Part shown: one piece after another, positions 7,674-15,814 of the stretch
How positions within the stretch are numbered: position 1 is the stretch's first letter
How the letters are laid out: every line of letters starts with the position of its first letter
NCBI RefSeq assembly: GCF_006265095.1
Contig: NZ_VCNK01000014.1
Coordinates: forward strand, 1-64,000
DNA: 64,000 bases
Reading direction: 5' to 3'
Origin: Phaeobacter sp. B1627
GTDB taxonomy: Bacteria; Pseudomonadota; Alphaproteobacteria; Rhodobacterales; Rhodobacteraceae
Made by a program: the position numbers and the translations under genes
The notes under the pieces: generated by a model
What the model was told of the DNA's origin: nothing
The model's database searches: none
Seen by the model: the letters and a program-made list of their open reading frames with translations, nothing else

Positions 7674-8102
7674 ATGCCACAGGAATGGATAATGGGACTG
7701 GCCGGAGGGCTGACTATCGGGATCGCAGGCGCGATCTATTTGCTGGGCGCCGGACGCATCATGGGAGCCAGCGGAATCATTGGCGGGCTGGTCGACGGAT
7801 CCGGCCGCGACACCGCCCTTGACCGGCTGTGGTTTCTGGCAGGCCTGATCGCCACTCCAGCGATTCTGATGGCTCTGTTCGGCCTGTCACCGCACACCAA
7901 TGCCAGCAGCGCTCCGGCCGTTCTGGTTCTGGCGGGCGTATTGGTGGGGGTCGGAACCCGGCTCGCCAATGGGTGCACATCGGGGCACGGCGTTTGCGGG
8001 TTGTCCCGCCTGTCACCCCGCGCGATCGTGGCGACTGCACTCTATATTTCTGCAGGGATGCTGGCGATGGCTGTCCTGCGCCATATCTGGGGGGTGATCT
8101 GA
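7674..8102 (+). CDS. YeeE/YedE family membrane protein, first half of a pair
   Basis: The 142-residue protein has four hydrophobic segments and the family signature NGCTSGHGVCG (residues about 102-112) with conserved Cys, which in YeeE-type proteins lines the thiosulfate/sulfur transfer path. Single-length YeeE proteins occur as pairs, and here the TGA of this gene overlaps the ATG of the next by one base (TGATG). A GGAG ribosome site precedes the ATG. The downstream DUF442 gene supports a role in sulfur compound transport or sulfide detoxification. Confidence 0.85.
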   Translation: MPQEWIMGLAGGLTIGIAGAIYLLGAGRIMGASGIIGGLVDGSGRDTALDRLWFLAGLIATPAILMALFGLSPHTNASSAPAVLVLAGVLVGVGTRLANGCTSGHGVCGLSRLSPRAIVATALYISAGMLAMAVLRHIWGVI

Positions 8103-8536
8103 TGCTCCGTTCGATGATTTCACTGCTGTCCGGCGGTCTGTTTGGTGCGGGACTGATGATCTCCGGCATGACAGACACGACCCGAGTTCAGGGTTGGCTG
8201 GATATATTTGGCGCCTGGGACCCGACGCTGGCCTTCGTGCTGGGCGGCGCCTTGCTGCCGATGGCGCTGGCCTGGCGCTTGACCAGGGCTGGCCGTCCCC
8301 TGGCCGGAGGCCGCTTCCCTGCTCCGGCAACACCGACGCCGGACAGGGCGCTGATCGTCGGGTCGGTTATCTTCGGCTTCGGTTGGGCTCTTGCCGGGCT
8401 GTGCCCGGGTCCGGCGCTGGCCTCGCTTGGCTTTGGCGGCTGGCAGGGGATATTATTCGTGGCGGCAATGATTGCAGGGATGTGGATGGCACCCAGGCTG
8501 CGCTTGGTTCTGGACCGGCGCCCGGCAAAGGCGTAA
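8102..8536 (+). CDS. YeeE/YedE family membrane protein, second half (DUF6691-like)
   Basis: The 144-residue product has about four membrane segments and the motifs FGAGLMISGMTD near the N-terminus and GLCPGPAL near residue 100, the Cys-containing counterpart of the first protein's NGCTSG motif. It should pair with the preceding protein in the inner membrane to form one YeeE-like channel. Translation is coupled by the TGATG overlap. The next gene starts 9 bases later. Confidence 0.85.
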   Translation: MLRSMISLLSGGLFGAGLMISGMTDTTRVQGWLDIFGAWDPTLAFVLGGALLPMALAWRLTRAGRPLAGGRFPAPATPTPDRALIVGSVIFGFGWALAGLCPGPALASLGFGGWQGILFVAAMIAGMWMAPRLRLVLDRRPAKA

Positions 8537-8545
8537 AGAAAAGCC

Positions 8546-8983
8546 ATGGATGCACGTACGCTTACCCCCCGCTATTCCGTTTCTCCTCAAATCTCAGTTG
8601 AGGATATCCCCGCAATTGCCGCCGCAGGTTTCACCACTGTGATCTGCAACCGGCCGGACGGAGAAGTCCCCCCCAGTCATCAGGCCGACACCATACGCGC
8701 TGCCACCGAAGAGGCTGGCCTCACGTTTCAGGACCTGCCCCTGACCCATCAGACGATGACGCCCGAAAACATCGCCCAGCATCGCGCCTTTATTGACGAA
8801 TCGGACGGGCCGGTCCTTGCCTATTGCGCTTCCGGGACCCGCAGTTCAGTGGCCTGGGCATTGGGTGTGGCAGGCGCCGGTGACCTTGGTGTCAGCGATA
8901 TCCTGACCACGGCGCAGAAGGCGGGGTATGATCTCTCAGGGTTGCGCCCGACGCTGGAATCGATGGGCGCAGAACAAAGCTGA
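8546..8983 (+). CDS. DUF442/TIGR01244 family sulfur transferase or phosphatase
   Basis: The 145-residue protein matches the DUF442 domain, a dual-specificity-phosphatase-like fold often fused to persulfide dioxygenases. The active-site loop is YCASGTRSSVAW (residues about 92-103), a CxxGxRS variant of the CX5R loop. It lies 9 bases behind the YeeE pair, forming a three-gene sulfur operon like those with Blh and sulfide oxidation genes in rhizobia and roseobacters. No sulfide:quinone reductase or ArsR regulator is present here. Confidence 0.85.
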   Translation: MDARTLTPRYSVSPQISVEDIPAIAAAGFTTVICNRPDGEVPPSHQADTIRAATEEAGLTFQDLPLTHQTMTPENIAQHRAFIDESDGPVLAYCASGTRSSVAWALGVAGAGDLGVSDILTTAQKAGYDLSGLRPTLESMGAEQS

Positions 8984-9021
8984 GCCGCACTCTATTCGCG
9001 TCATATTATATGCGACCCCGA

Positions 9022-9045
9022 GACCCGCAGATGCTCCTGCGGGTC
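9022..9045 (+). terminator. hairpin after the sulfur operon
   Basis: A perfect 9-bp stem (GACCCGCAG / CTGCGGGTC) with a 6-base loop lies 38 bases after the DUF442 stop. A short TTGGTGTTGG follows rather than a clean T run. Confidence 0.6.
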
Positions 9046-9064
9046 TTGGTGTTGGTACAGGGGC

Positions 9065-9116
9065 ACAGACCGGGAGCACAGACCCGGAGCTCAGTCTCGG
9101 AACACAGGCCCGGACC
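9065..9116. repeat. four degenerate 13-bp tandem repeats
   Basis: Four consecutive 13-base units start at 9065, 9078, 9091 and 9104, with consensus ACAGACCCGGAGC (10-12 of 13 bases shared between the closest units). They lie between the hairpin and the end of the FliM-like gene. Confidence 0.8.
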
Positions 9117-9250
9117 TGGGGAACGACCGCGGCAGAACATCCGGCCAGCGCAAAGACACAAAGAACCCCTCGCATCATTGAGAACGTCACTGAAGAATCA
9201 GGAGCAGAACTCAAGAGCAGAGGCAACGATCCAAGGTGTTGCCGACGAGA

Positions 9251-10519
9251 TCAGGTGCCTGTTTCAGGCAGCTCGCTGCCCAGACCGGCCAATTCGGAAA
9301 TTTCCGCCGCCGCAGCATCCGGGTTGAAATCGCCGAGATCATTCATCGGCAAATCAGGCAGTTCTGCCATTCCGCCAAAGTCGCCCATCGGCATGTCGCC
9401 GCCCTCAAGGCCGCCGCCGAAGTCACCACCCAGATCTCCTCCGCCGAGGTCGCTGCCCAGATCACCGCCCCCCATCATGCCGCCCATATCCGCATCAAAG
9501 CCGCCAAGCGCATCGCCCGGCTCCTGCAGGCCCTGCGCCGCGATGGACAGGCCGAGTGAATTATCTTCGAGCGCCGGAGCATGCCCCTGCCCCAGGCTTT
9601 CGGAAAATACGCCTTCCTCAATGGCCATCACATTGGTGCGCGCCTCATTCAGACGCACGGCGCGGGCCCCCTTCTTCTGACCCAGCCGTCCCTTTGCAAT
9701 CGTCTGACCATTGATCGCAACCATATCGGTCTCGTAGAGATAGGCCTGATCCAGATGGAGCAATTCGCCCTTTTTCAGCGCCGCGAACTGACGCAGGGGG
9801 ATACGCATCTTGCACAGCACAGCCGAGAGTTCAGCCCGCATGGACCCGACGCTTGACCCCAGTCGCGGTCCGCGCACGGCGTCGGCCTCATCATATTGGT
9901 CGACGGATGGTTCGGGCAGAACCAGACAGATTTCACCCTGCATTTTGCCCGAATCAAGGTCAACGTTCAGGTTGATCACGCGGTAATCCTCCGCTTCCAT
10001 CCCGAGCACGAGCGTGCGCACATCCTCAACCTGCGCGCCAAACCGATAGCCTTCAAAGATCCGCAGGTCGGTCTGGTCCTTCAGCAAGGCAGAGACTTTG
10101 CCGAACAGTTTTTCCAGGAATTCCGCGACCATGGCCGCATCTGTCGGCGTGTAGATCCGTTCGTCCGAGTTCATCCCCAGCACCGACCCCATGGTCTGTT
10201 GCTGAATGAGCGCAGTTACCGCCGCTGCATCCAGCGTCGCCGCACCGATACGGCCCTGCGGGCAATCCAGAACCACCAGAAGATGCTTGTTCGACAACAG
10301 GCCGCTCAGGTCCTCGGGCACACGGTTGGTCTGACGGGCCGCAATCACGGCCATGGGCAGCTCGCACAGGTCCTCGGCGGCGCGGGCCACTGACCTGCGC
10401 AATGCCTTGAGCGTGATCGAGCCGCCACTGCCGCTCGTCCCGTCCTTTGAGGCAGCAAGTTTCCGCGCCAGTCCCCCGACCGCGCGGTTGCTATCCTGCG
10501 TTTGATCCTTGTCAGTCAT
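9251..10519 (-). CDS. FliM/FliN-family flagellar motor switch-like protein with Gly/Asp/Met-rich tail
   Basis: The 422-residue product (from the ATG at 10519; a GTG at 10543 is the alternative) has a FliM-like middle domain and a SpoA/FliN-type surface-presentation domain around residues 215-290 (MRIPLRQFAALKKGELLHLD). After it comes a tail of about 100 residues, rich in Gly, Asp and Met (GGFDADMGGMMGGGDLGSDL and similar), ending with an acidic stretch. FliM normally binds FliG, FliN and CheY-P in the C-ring; the canonical N-terminal CheY-binding peptide is not obvious. No other flagellar gene is nearby, so this is an orphan copy or paralogue. A palindrome at 10549-10562 sits upstream. Confidence 0.75.
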   Translation of the reverse strand: MTDKDQTQDSNRAVGGLARKLAASKDGTSGSGGSITLKALRRSVARAAEDLCELPMAVIAARQTNRVPEDLSGLLSNKHLLVVLDCPQGRIGAATLDAAAVTALIQQQTMGSVLGMNSDERIYTPTDAAMVAEFLEKLFGKVSALLKDQTDLRIFEGYRFGAQVEDVRTLVLGMEAEDYRVINLNVDLDSGKMQGEICLVLPEPSVDQYDEADAVRGPRLGSSVGSMRAELSAVLCKMRIPLRQFAALKKGELLHLDQAYLYETDMVAINGQTIAKGRLGQKKGARAVRLNEARTNVMAIEEGVFSESLGQGHAPALEDNSLGLSIAAQGLQEPGDALGGFDADMGGMMGGGDLGSDLGGGDLGGDFGGGLEGGDMPMGDFGGMAELPDLPMNDLGDFNPDAAAAEISELAGLGSELPETGT

Positions 10520-10548
10520 AAAATGAACCTGAGCCTTCCGCACCCTTG

Positions 10549-10562
10549 TAGAACTGGTTCTA
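10549..10562. promoter_or_regulatory. perfect palindrome TAGAAC-TG-GTTCTA
   Basis: A 14-bp dyad lies 30 bases upstream of the ATG of the FliM-like gene and 33 bases past the end of the kinase gene, where a promoter operator would be expected. The half-site resembles GAAC/GTTC elements used by several repressors, but the 2-base spacer does not fit known LexA boxes. Confidence 0.45.
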
Positions 10563-10595
10563 GCGTAGTGCTGGTTACTAAGAGCTTTACAGCTT

Positions 10596-13286
10596 TCAGA
10601 GGATTTCTTCTATTTTCGTATGAAATGGCAAAGTTACCCGAAATGCAGCGCCATTTTGGCCCGGTAAATATGAAATATCCCCCCCAAGCCGACGCATGAT
10701 TTCGCGACAAATCGCCAGCCCGAGACCCGCACCGCCGGCACGTTCCGGCGTAACCCTTGAGAACTTCTCGAATATCACTTCCTGGAAATCAACCGGCACG
10801 CCTTCACCATTGTCGTAGAGATCAATATGGACCACCTGTTTCCCAAAAGTAACGTCAATTCGCAATTCCGGATCTGGCGCAACGCAATATTTTTGGGCGT
10901 TGGCGATCAGGTTGATGAAGACCTGTGACAATCGATCCACATCGGTTTCCAGCTCCACCGCTTCGGCGCGATGATCGCGGTGCACGCGCAGCGCCCCCTC
11001 CGCGCCTGCCAAAGCCGAGGCCACTGCATGATCCAGCACATCCGACAGCTGACGGCGCGACACATTCAGCGTCACCTCGCCGCTCTCCAGCACACTGAGA
11101 TCCAGCAGATCGTTCAGCAGACGGGTCAGGCGCAGGGCTTCGTCGTGGATGATTGATGCGTATTTATGCTGCTCGGCAAGGCTCAACCCCTGCTCATCCC
11201 GCAGGATTTCCGAAAAGGCCCGCACCGAGGTCATCGGGGTGCGCAATTCATGGCTGACCTGGCTGAGAAACGCGTCCTTCTGCTCTGACAGGCGCGTCAA
11301 TTTCTGATTGGTTTCCCGGAGCTTGCGGGCGGTAGTGGAGAGTTCCAGCGATTGCGCCTCCAGCCTGCTGGAATACTCCAGTAGCTGCGCCGATTCGTCG
11401 GCGACCGCCAATAGGTCCTCGACCGAGACGGCGGCGCCGCTGACGATCTGGCCGATCATCGCATGCGCGGCTGCGGCACCAATAGAGGCGCTCAGTTCCC
11501 GTTCCAGTTGCTCCAGAAAGGCCGGTGTCGGTTCCGGCAGAGGGCCTTGCCCGCCCTGCCTGTCCACCGCCGCCTGAAAAAACGCCTGCGCGTCCTCGGG
11601 GCCCAGGATGCGCTGCGACATGATCATCAGATCCTCGCTCTGTGCGACAGACCCCGTCCACCCGCCCGGACCTGCGGAATGGTCAAAGACATGCACGAAC
11701 TGCGCCCCCTGCAGCCGTTCCATCGGGCTCGGGAAACTCAGCACAGAGACCACGCAGAACACCACGACGTTGAGCGTCATCGACCACAGCACGCAATGGA
11801 CGATCGGATCCAGCCCCTCGATCCCGAACAGCGCCTGAGGCCGCAGCCAGGACAGGCCGAAAGGACCCGCGCGGAGGGTCTCGGCTGAGAACACGCCCCC
11901 CGCCACCTCCGGCAACAAGAGCGTGTAGCCCCAAAGACCAAAGCCGACAAAAAGCCCCGCCAGCGCGCCCGCACGGGTCGCCCCGCGCCAGAACAGCCCC
12001 CCGACAAGGGCCGGCAGGATCTGGGAAATTCCGGAAAACGAGATCAGCCCGATCGCAGCCAGCGCCGCCCCGCCACCGGAGATCTGATAATAGGCGTAGC
12101 CAAGCCCCATGATCGCCGCGATCGAGAACCTGCGGGCAAACAACACCACGCTGCGCACATCGCCCGACACGGAAGCCCCGCCAAACGCATCGGTGGAGCG
12201 CAGCCACACCGGCATCACGATATGGTTCGACACCATCGTCGAGAGGCTCATGGCTGCCACGATGACCATCGATGTCGCCGAGGAGAACCCGCCCAGAAAC
12301 GAGAGCATCGCCAGCCCGTTCTGGCCCTGCGACAAGGGCAGCGTCAGCACGAACAGATCCGGGTTTGACCCTTGCGGCATCAGCTCCAGCCCGAGTGCGG
12401 CAATGGGGATCACAAAGATCGAGATCAGCAGCAGATAGGTCGGAAAGGCCCAGGCGGCGATGCGCAGGTGCCGCTCGTCCTCGTTTTCGACCACCATCAC
12501 CTGAAACATGCGCGGCAGGCAGACAAAGGCAGCGGCGGAGAGAAACGTGATCGCGGTCCAGCGCCCGCCCTCCACCTGCCAGGCCCCGATGGGCGAGGCG
12601 TCGATCCGGGCCAGCGTCTGTGACACCCCGCCCGCAAGCCCCCAGACCACGAAGATGCCGACCGCCACCAGCGCCACCAGCTTCACCACCGCCTCCAGCG
12701 CGACGGCCATGACCACCCCGTGGTGGCGTTCATTGGCATTCAGGTTGCGGGTGCCGAAGAGGATGGCAAAACAGGCCAGCCCGGTGGCGATCCAGAACAC
12801 CGTGCCGCTCTCGTTGTAGCCGCGGGCCGGATCGGCGGCGGCAAAGGTCGCCACGGAAAGCGTGATCGACTGCAGCTGCAACGCGATATAGGGGGTGACG
12901 CCCACCACCGCCAGCAGGGTCACCCCGATGGCCAGCACATTGGACTTTCCGTATCGTGCGGACAGCAGATCGGCAATCGAGCTGATCCGCTGACTGCGCC
13001 CGACCCGGACCAGCTTGCGCAGCCCCCACCACCAGCCGATCATCACCAAAGTCGGCCCGAGGTAGATGGTGACATACTCCATGCCCGACCGCGCCGCGTA
13101 GCCCACCGCGCCATAAAAGGTCCAGGCGGTACAGTAGATTGACAGCGACAGCGTATAGATCAGCGGCGATCCCATGAACCGCGCCCCCCGCCCCCGCAAC
13201 GCCTGTCGGTCCGCCCAGAAGGCCACCATGAACAGGATCGACACATAGCCGATACTGACCAGCGCCAGCAGGTTGAGTGAGGTCAT
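10596..13286 (-). CDS. Na+/solute symporter fused to sensor histidine kinase (CbrA-like)
   Basis: The 896-residue protein starts at the ATG at 13286. Residues about 1-490 form a sodium:solute symporter (PutP-like) module with about 13 membrane segments. A helical linker follows, then a histidine kinase: the H-box SHELRTPMTS has His679, the N-box is NLIANAQKY near 792, the G1 box DNGEG near 825 and the G2 box GGAGLGLAI near 851. Such hybrids (CbrA, AgcS) couple transport or sensing of a metabolite to phosphorelay. The start overlaps the upstream small membrane gene by 4 bases, and a stand-alone receiver gene precedes that, giving an operon receiver-membrane protein-kinase. The substrate is unknown; ScfR and an ABC importer nearby suggest carboxylates or amino acids. 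Confidence 0.9.
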   Translation of the reverse strand: MTSLNLLALVSIGYVSILFMVAFWADRQALRGRGARFMGSPLIYTLSLSIYCTAWTFYGAVGYAARSGMEYVTIYLGPTLVMIGWWWGLRKLVRVGRSQRISSIADLLSARYGKSNVLAIGVTLLAVVGVTPYIALQLQSITLSVATFAAADPARGYNESGTVFWIATGLACFAILFGTRNLNANERHHGVVMAVALEAVVKLVALVAVGIFVVWGLAGGVSQTLARIDASPIGAWQVEGGRWTAITFLSAAAFVCLPRMFQVMVVENEDERHLRIAAWAFPTYLLLISIFVIPIAALGLELMPQGSNPDLFVLTLPLSQGQNGLAMLSFLGGFSSATSMVIVAAMSLSTMVSNHIVMPVWLRSTDAFGGASVSGDVRSVVLFARRFSIAAIMGLGYAYYQISGGGAALAAIGLISFSGISQILPALVGGLFWRGATRAGALAGLFVGFGLWGYTLLLPEVAGGVFSAETLRAGPFGLSWLRPQALFGIEGLDPIVHCVLWSMTLNVVVFCVVSVLSFPSPMERLQGAQFVHVFDHSAGPGGWTGSVAQSEDLMIMSQRILGPEDAQAFFQAAVDRQGGQGPLPEPTPAFLEQLERELSASIGAAAAHAMIGQIVSGAAVSVEDLLAVADESAQLLEYSSRLEAQSLELSTTARKLRETNQKLTRLSEQKDAFLSQVSHELRTPMTSVRAFSEILRDEQGLSLAEQHKYASIIHDEALRLTRLLNDLLDLSVLESGEVTLNVSRRQLSDVLDHAVASALAGAEGALRVHRDHRAEAVELETDVDRLSQVFINLIANAQKYCVAPDPELRIDVTFGKQVVHIDLYDNGEGVPVDFQEVIFEKFSRVTPERAGGAGLGLAICREIMRRLGGDISYLPGQNGAAFRVTLPFHTKIEEIL

Positions 13287-13729
13287 GCGCCGCGCTCCGG
13301 ATCCTGGGGCCCGACCACAGTGGTCGCAGTGGCCACAATAGCCACCTCTGACTCCGGCGGCTCTTCCAGATCCAGCGGGGCGCTGAGCCCGGTCCAATGC
13401 ACCGCCCAACGGCGCACCGCAACTGAGAAGCCAACGGAGAACAGGATCAAGCCGACCCAGACCGAAAAGATGTAGATCATGGCAGACGACATGCTGCTGC
13501 CGCCATCGCCGCCGCCGCGCTCCGTATCACCTGCCATCCGAGAGGCGGACAGAGCGTCCTCAACAGACCCCTCGCCCTCCGGCCAGAGCAGAGGCACCAG
13601 AAACAACAGCGCCCCGATCAAGGGAGCGAGCCGCGCGATATCCATCAACCGGCGACGACGGTAGGTGCGCTGCTCCACAAAGGGGGCGCGCAGCTCATCC
13701 TTGCCCCCGGCCCCGTCGGAACGGATCAT
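13283..13729 (-). CDS. small membrane protein of the symporter-kinase operon
   Basis: The 148-residue product has two hydrophobic segments (about residues 31-48 and 84-103) separated by an acidic, Ser/Gly-rich loop, and a hydrophilic C-terminus. The ATG at 13729 has GCAGGG upstream; an inner ATG at 13645 lacks a ribosome site. It lies 10 bases after the receiver gene and overlaps the kinase gene by 4 bases. Small proteins in this position accompany symporter-kinase hybrids in roseobacters and may be a subunit. Function unknown. Confidence 0.7.
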   Translation of the reverse strand: MIRSDGAGGKDELRAPFVEQRTYRRRRLMDIARLAPLIGALLFLVPLLWPEGEGSVEDALSASRMAGDTERGGGDGGSSMSSAMIYIFSVWVGLILFSVGFSVAVRRWAVHWTGLSAPLDLEEPPESEVAIVATATTVVGPQDPERGA

Positions 13730-13739
13730 CCGGCCCTGC

Positions 13740-14141
13740 TCAGCCTGCGTCGCGCACGCGGGCGCTCTGCAGAGCCTGCGCGTTCAGATCCCGCACAGCG
13801 GTCAGAACCTCGGCATTGGAGAATGGTTTTGTCATGAAGCGGGTCACCCCTGCACGTTCCGCCATTTCGCGATCTTTCACCTGACCGCGCGCTGTCAGCA
13901 TCAGAACCGGTAGATGAGCCAACGCATCCATCTCTCTGATTTCACGGATGATTTCCATACCGCTCTTTCCGGGCAGCATCAGGTCCAGAATAACCAGATC
14001 CGGTGCAGCGGCCTCGATCACCGCCAGCGCATCGCTGCCATCGGCGTGCACATCCACCTGCCATCCCTCGCGCGACAGCAGAAAGCGGATGGCCTCCGCT
14101 ATATTGGCTTCGTCTTCGATCAGAACGACTCGTCCAGCCAT
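13740..14141 (-). CDS. single-domain response regulator
   Basis: From the ATG at 14141 the product is 133 residues, a CheY-like receiver only: acidic pair Glu9/Asp10, phosphorylated Asp53 (LVILDLMLPGKSG), Thr in LMLTARG, and Lys in FMTKPFSNAE. There is no output domain. It is the first gene of the operon with the symporter-kinase and is its likely phosphorylation partner, perhaps passing the signal to another protein. Confidence 0.9.
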   Translation of the reverse strand: MAGRVVLIEDEANIAEAIRFLLSREGWQVDVHADGSDALAVIEAAAPDLVILDLMLPGKSGMEIIREIREMDALAHLPVLMLTARGQVKDREMAERAGVTRFMTKPFSNAEVLTAVRDLNAQALQSARVRDAG

Positions 14142-14238
14142 AAATCCTATTGCCCTCCCCCTTGCACCACACCGATCGACGGCTCCTCCGGGTGCAGACC
14201 GGATCTTGCACCAAACGGCGCCCGGTGTCACGTGGCAG

Positions 14239-15576
14239 TTACACGCGATCCAGCCCGGGATCCTCGGAGCCGCGCAGAATCGAAGGCTCGCGCCGGGCAG
14301 CACAGCCGCGCCGGACGCAGATCCGGCAACTCGCCCCCACCGGGCGCGACCCGGCCGCCGGAGAGGCATCGGGCTGATCTCCGGGCAGGATCAGCATCGC
14401 CGCGCGCCGGACCGGATCGCTGTCAAAGGTCAAAGGTTCCGCCGCCCAGGAAATCGCAAAGCACAGGCTGTCCCGTGCCGCCCGCCCCTGTTGGTGCACC
14501 TGCCGCCGGATCGGAACATCCGGCTGGGACAAGGCCGTGAACAAGGGCCACAGCGGACAGGAGGCGCCAAGGCGCGGCAGCGAAAACCCCGCCACCGGCT
14601 TGCGAAACAGGATGGAACCGGACGCATCGCACACCACCAACCCCGAAGCCTGGCCGAGGGTTTCTTCGGGCAGCGCAGCAAGACGTCGCAGAACCCTGTG
14701 CACCTCGACGCCGAATTCCCGCGCCAGCGCCCCGGGCGCCACCCCAAGTCGGCCCAGAGCCTCGCTCAGCACCGTCAGCGGCATCGCACGTGCGTCGGTC
14801 TCGTAATCGGCCAGGGCGGACGCTGCGAGTTTCTGCGCTGCACGCCCCTCCAGTTCGGGCGCCGCAGTGGCCAACTCTGCTGCCGTGGTGCGCCCCTCCT
14901 CAAGTTCGGGGAAATGAAATCCCCGCGCCGCGAAGAACGCCTCCACCTCCTCCTGTGGCAGGCCGCGCCGGTCGGCACTGCTGTCGCCGTCGTCGAGAAA
15001 CCGCACCAGCGCCCGGCTGCTGTCGGCGAGCCGCTGGGCGTCCTGATCGAGGTTGCGGTGAAACCTGTCGCGCCACTCGGCCGCCAGCTCGCCCGGTTCG
15101 GCCAGAATGGCAGAGGTGGAGCGGATGGCCGCAGCGGTGGACAGAACCTCATGCAAGGAGGCCGCCAGATGCGGGTCATGGGTCAGGCGGTCCGACAGCC
15201 CGCGCACGGTACGTTCCAGCGCGCCAATGCGGCTGTGGGTCTCGGCCAGCACCTCGGCCCAGCCGGGAAAGCGGCCCGCGAACTCGTCGACGCGGTCCAG
15301 TTCGGCATTGCGCGCGCGTGCATCCGCGGCCGCCTCCCGCAGGGCCGCCACCAGCGTCGCCTCGACCCCTTCGCTCAGGACCGACGGCTCCACCCCCAGC
15401 GCCTGCGCCAGCGTCACCAGCAGCTTGCCGCCGATTCTGCGACGGTTGTGTTCGATCAGGTTGAGGTAGGAGGCAGAGATCCCCACCTCCCGCGCCAGAT
15501 CCGCCTGACGCAGCGCGAGCATCAACCGTCGTTCCCGGATCCGGCTCCCTGTGAGACTGTCTGACCCCAACGGCAT
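14239..15576 (-). CDS. XRE-family short-chain fatty acyl regulator (ScfR/RamB-like)
   Basis: The 445-residue protein from the ATG at 15576 has an N-terminal XRE helix-turn-helix (residues about 7-60: IRERRLMLALRQADLAREV and GISASYLNLIEHNRRRIGG). A long helical region follows, then the ScfR/RamB C-terminal domain with a Cys-rich end (CRICVRRGCAARREPSIL). In actinobacteria RamB controls acetate metabolism; alphaproteobacterial ScfR proteins sense short-chain acyl-CoA. The gene is divergent from the ABC transporter at 15815 and lies behind the receiver-kinase operon, so it probably links carbon status to these transport genes. A perfect palindrome lies 43 bases upstream of its ATG. Confidence 0.85.
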   Translation of the reverse strand: MPLGSDSLTGSRIRERRLMLALRQADLAREVGISASYLNLIEHNRRRIGGKLLVTLAQALGVEPSVLSEGVEATLVAALREAAADARARNAELDRVDEFAGRFPGWAEVLAETHSRIGALERTVRGLSDRLTHDPHLAASLHEVLSTAAAIRSTSAILAEPGELAAEWRDRFHRNLDQDAQRLADSSRALVRFLDDGDSSADRRGLPQEEVEAFFAARGFHFPELEEGRTTAAELATAAPELEGRAAQKLAASALADYETDARAMPLTVLSEALGRLGVAPGALAREFGVEVHRVLRRLAALPEETLGQASGLVVCDASGSILFRKPVAGFSLPRLGASCPLWPLFTALSQPDVPIRRQVHQQGRAARDSLCFAISWAAEPLTFDSDPVRRAAMLILPGDQPDASPAAGSRPVGASCRICVRRGCAARREPSILRGSEDPGLDRV

Positions 15577-15619
15577 CCTGTGGCATCCCTCTGACCAAAA
15601 CGCCGGTTTTTCAACAGCT

Positions 15620-15634
15620 TTCTGCAAAGCAGAA
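15620..15634. promoter_or_regulatory. palindrome TTCTGC-AAA-GCAGAA, candidate ScfR-like operator
   Basis: A perfect 15-bp dyad in the divergent region between the ScfR-like gene and the ABC transporter. It contains TGCAAAG, close to the TTTGCAAA core reported for RamB/ScfR-type regulators. Its position, 43 bases before the regulator's ATG, fits autoregulation. Confidence 0.5.
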
Positions 15635-15663
15635 TAACACAATTTACCAAACCACCGCCAACG

Positions 15664-15681
15664 CTGTACATTTATTTACAG
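15664..15681. promoter_or_regulatory. dyad CTGTA-N8-TACAG
   Basis: Five-base arms with an 8-base A+T-rich spacer, 30 bases beyond the preceding palindrome in the same divergent region. A TACAAT hexamer at 15719-15724 may be the -10 element of the transporter promoter. Confidence 0.35.
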
Positions 15682-15814
15682 AAAAACTCCGCGAAACAAG
15701 GGTTTTATTGCGCGGCTTTACAATAGCCCCGCATACTCGCTTTGCACAATGTTGCAGGGGACGCGCGAAAGTGAGGAGTCGCGCCTCGCCTTTTTCATCC
15801 AAGGGAGGAACCCA

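Noticed and set aside
9022-9250. Possible small RNA gene downstream of the sulfur operon
   Set aside because: There is a hairpin and tandem repeats, but no promoter or T-run terminator that would define a separate transcript.
10549-10562. LexA/SOS box upstream of the FliM-like gene
   Set aside because: GAAC and GTTC half-sites are separated by 2 bases; alphaproteobacterial LexA sites are direct repeats with 7-base spacing.
13948-15564. Plus-strand open frame opposite the receiver and ScfR-like genes
   Set aside because: Antisense to two recognised regulators; composition dominated by Arg, Pro, Gln and Ala; no start signal or domain.
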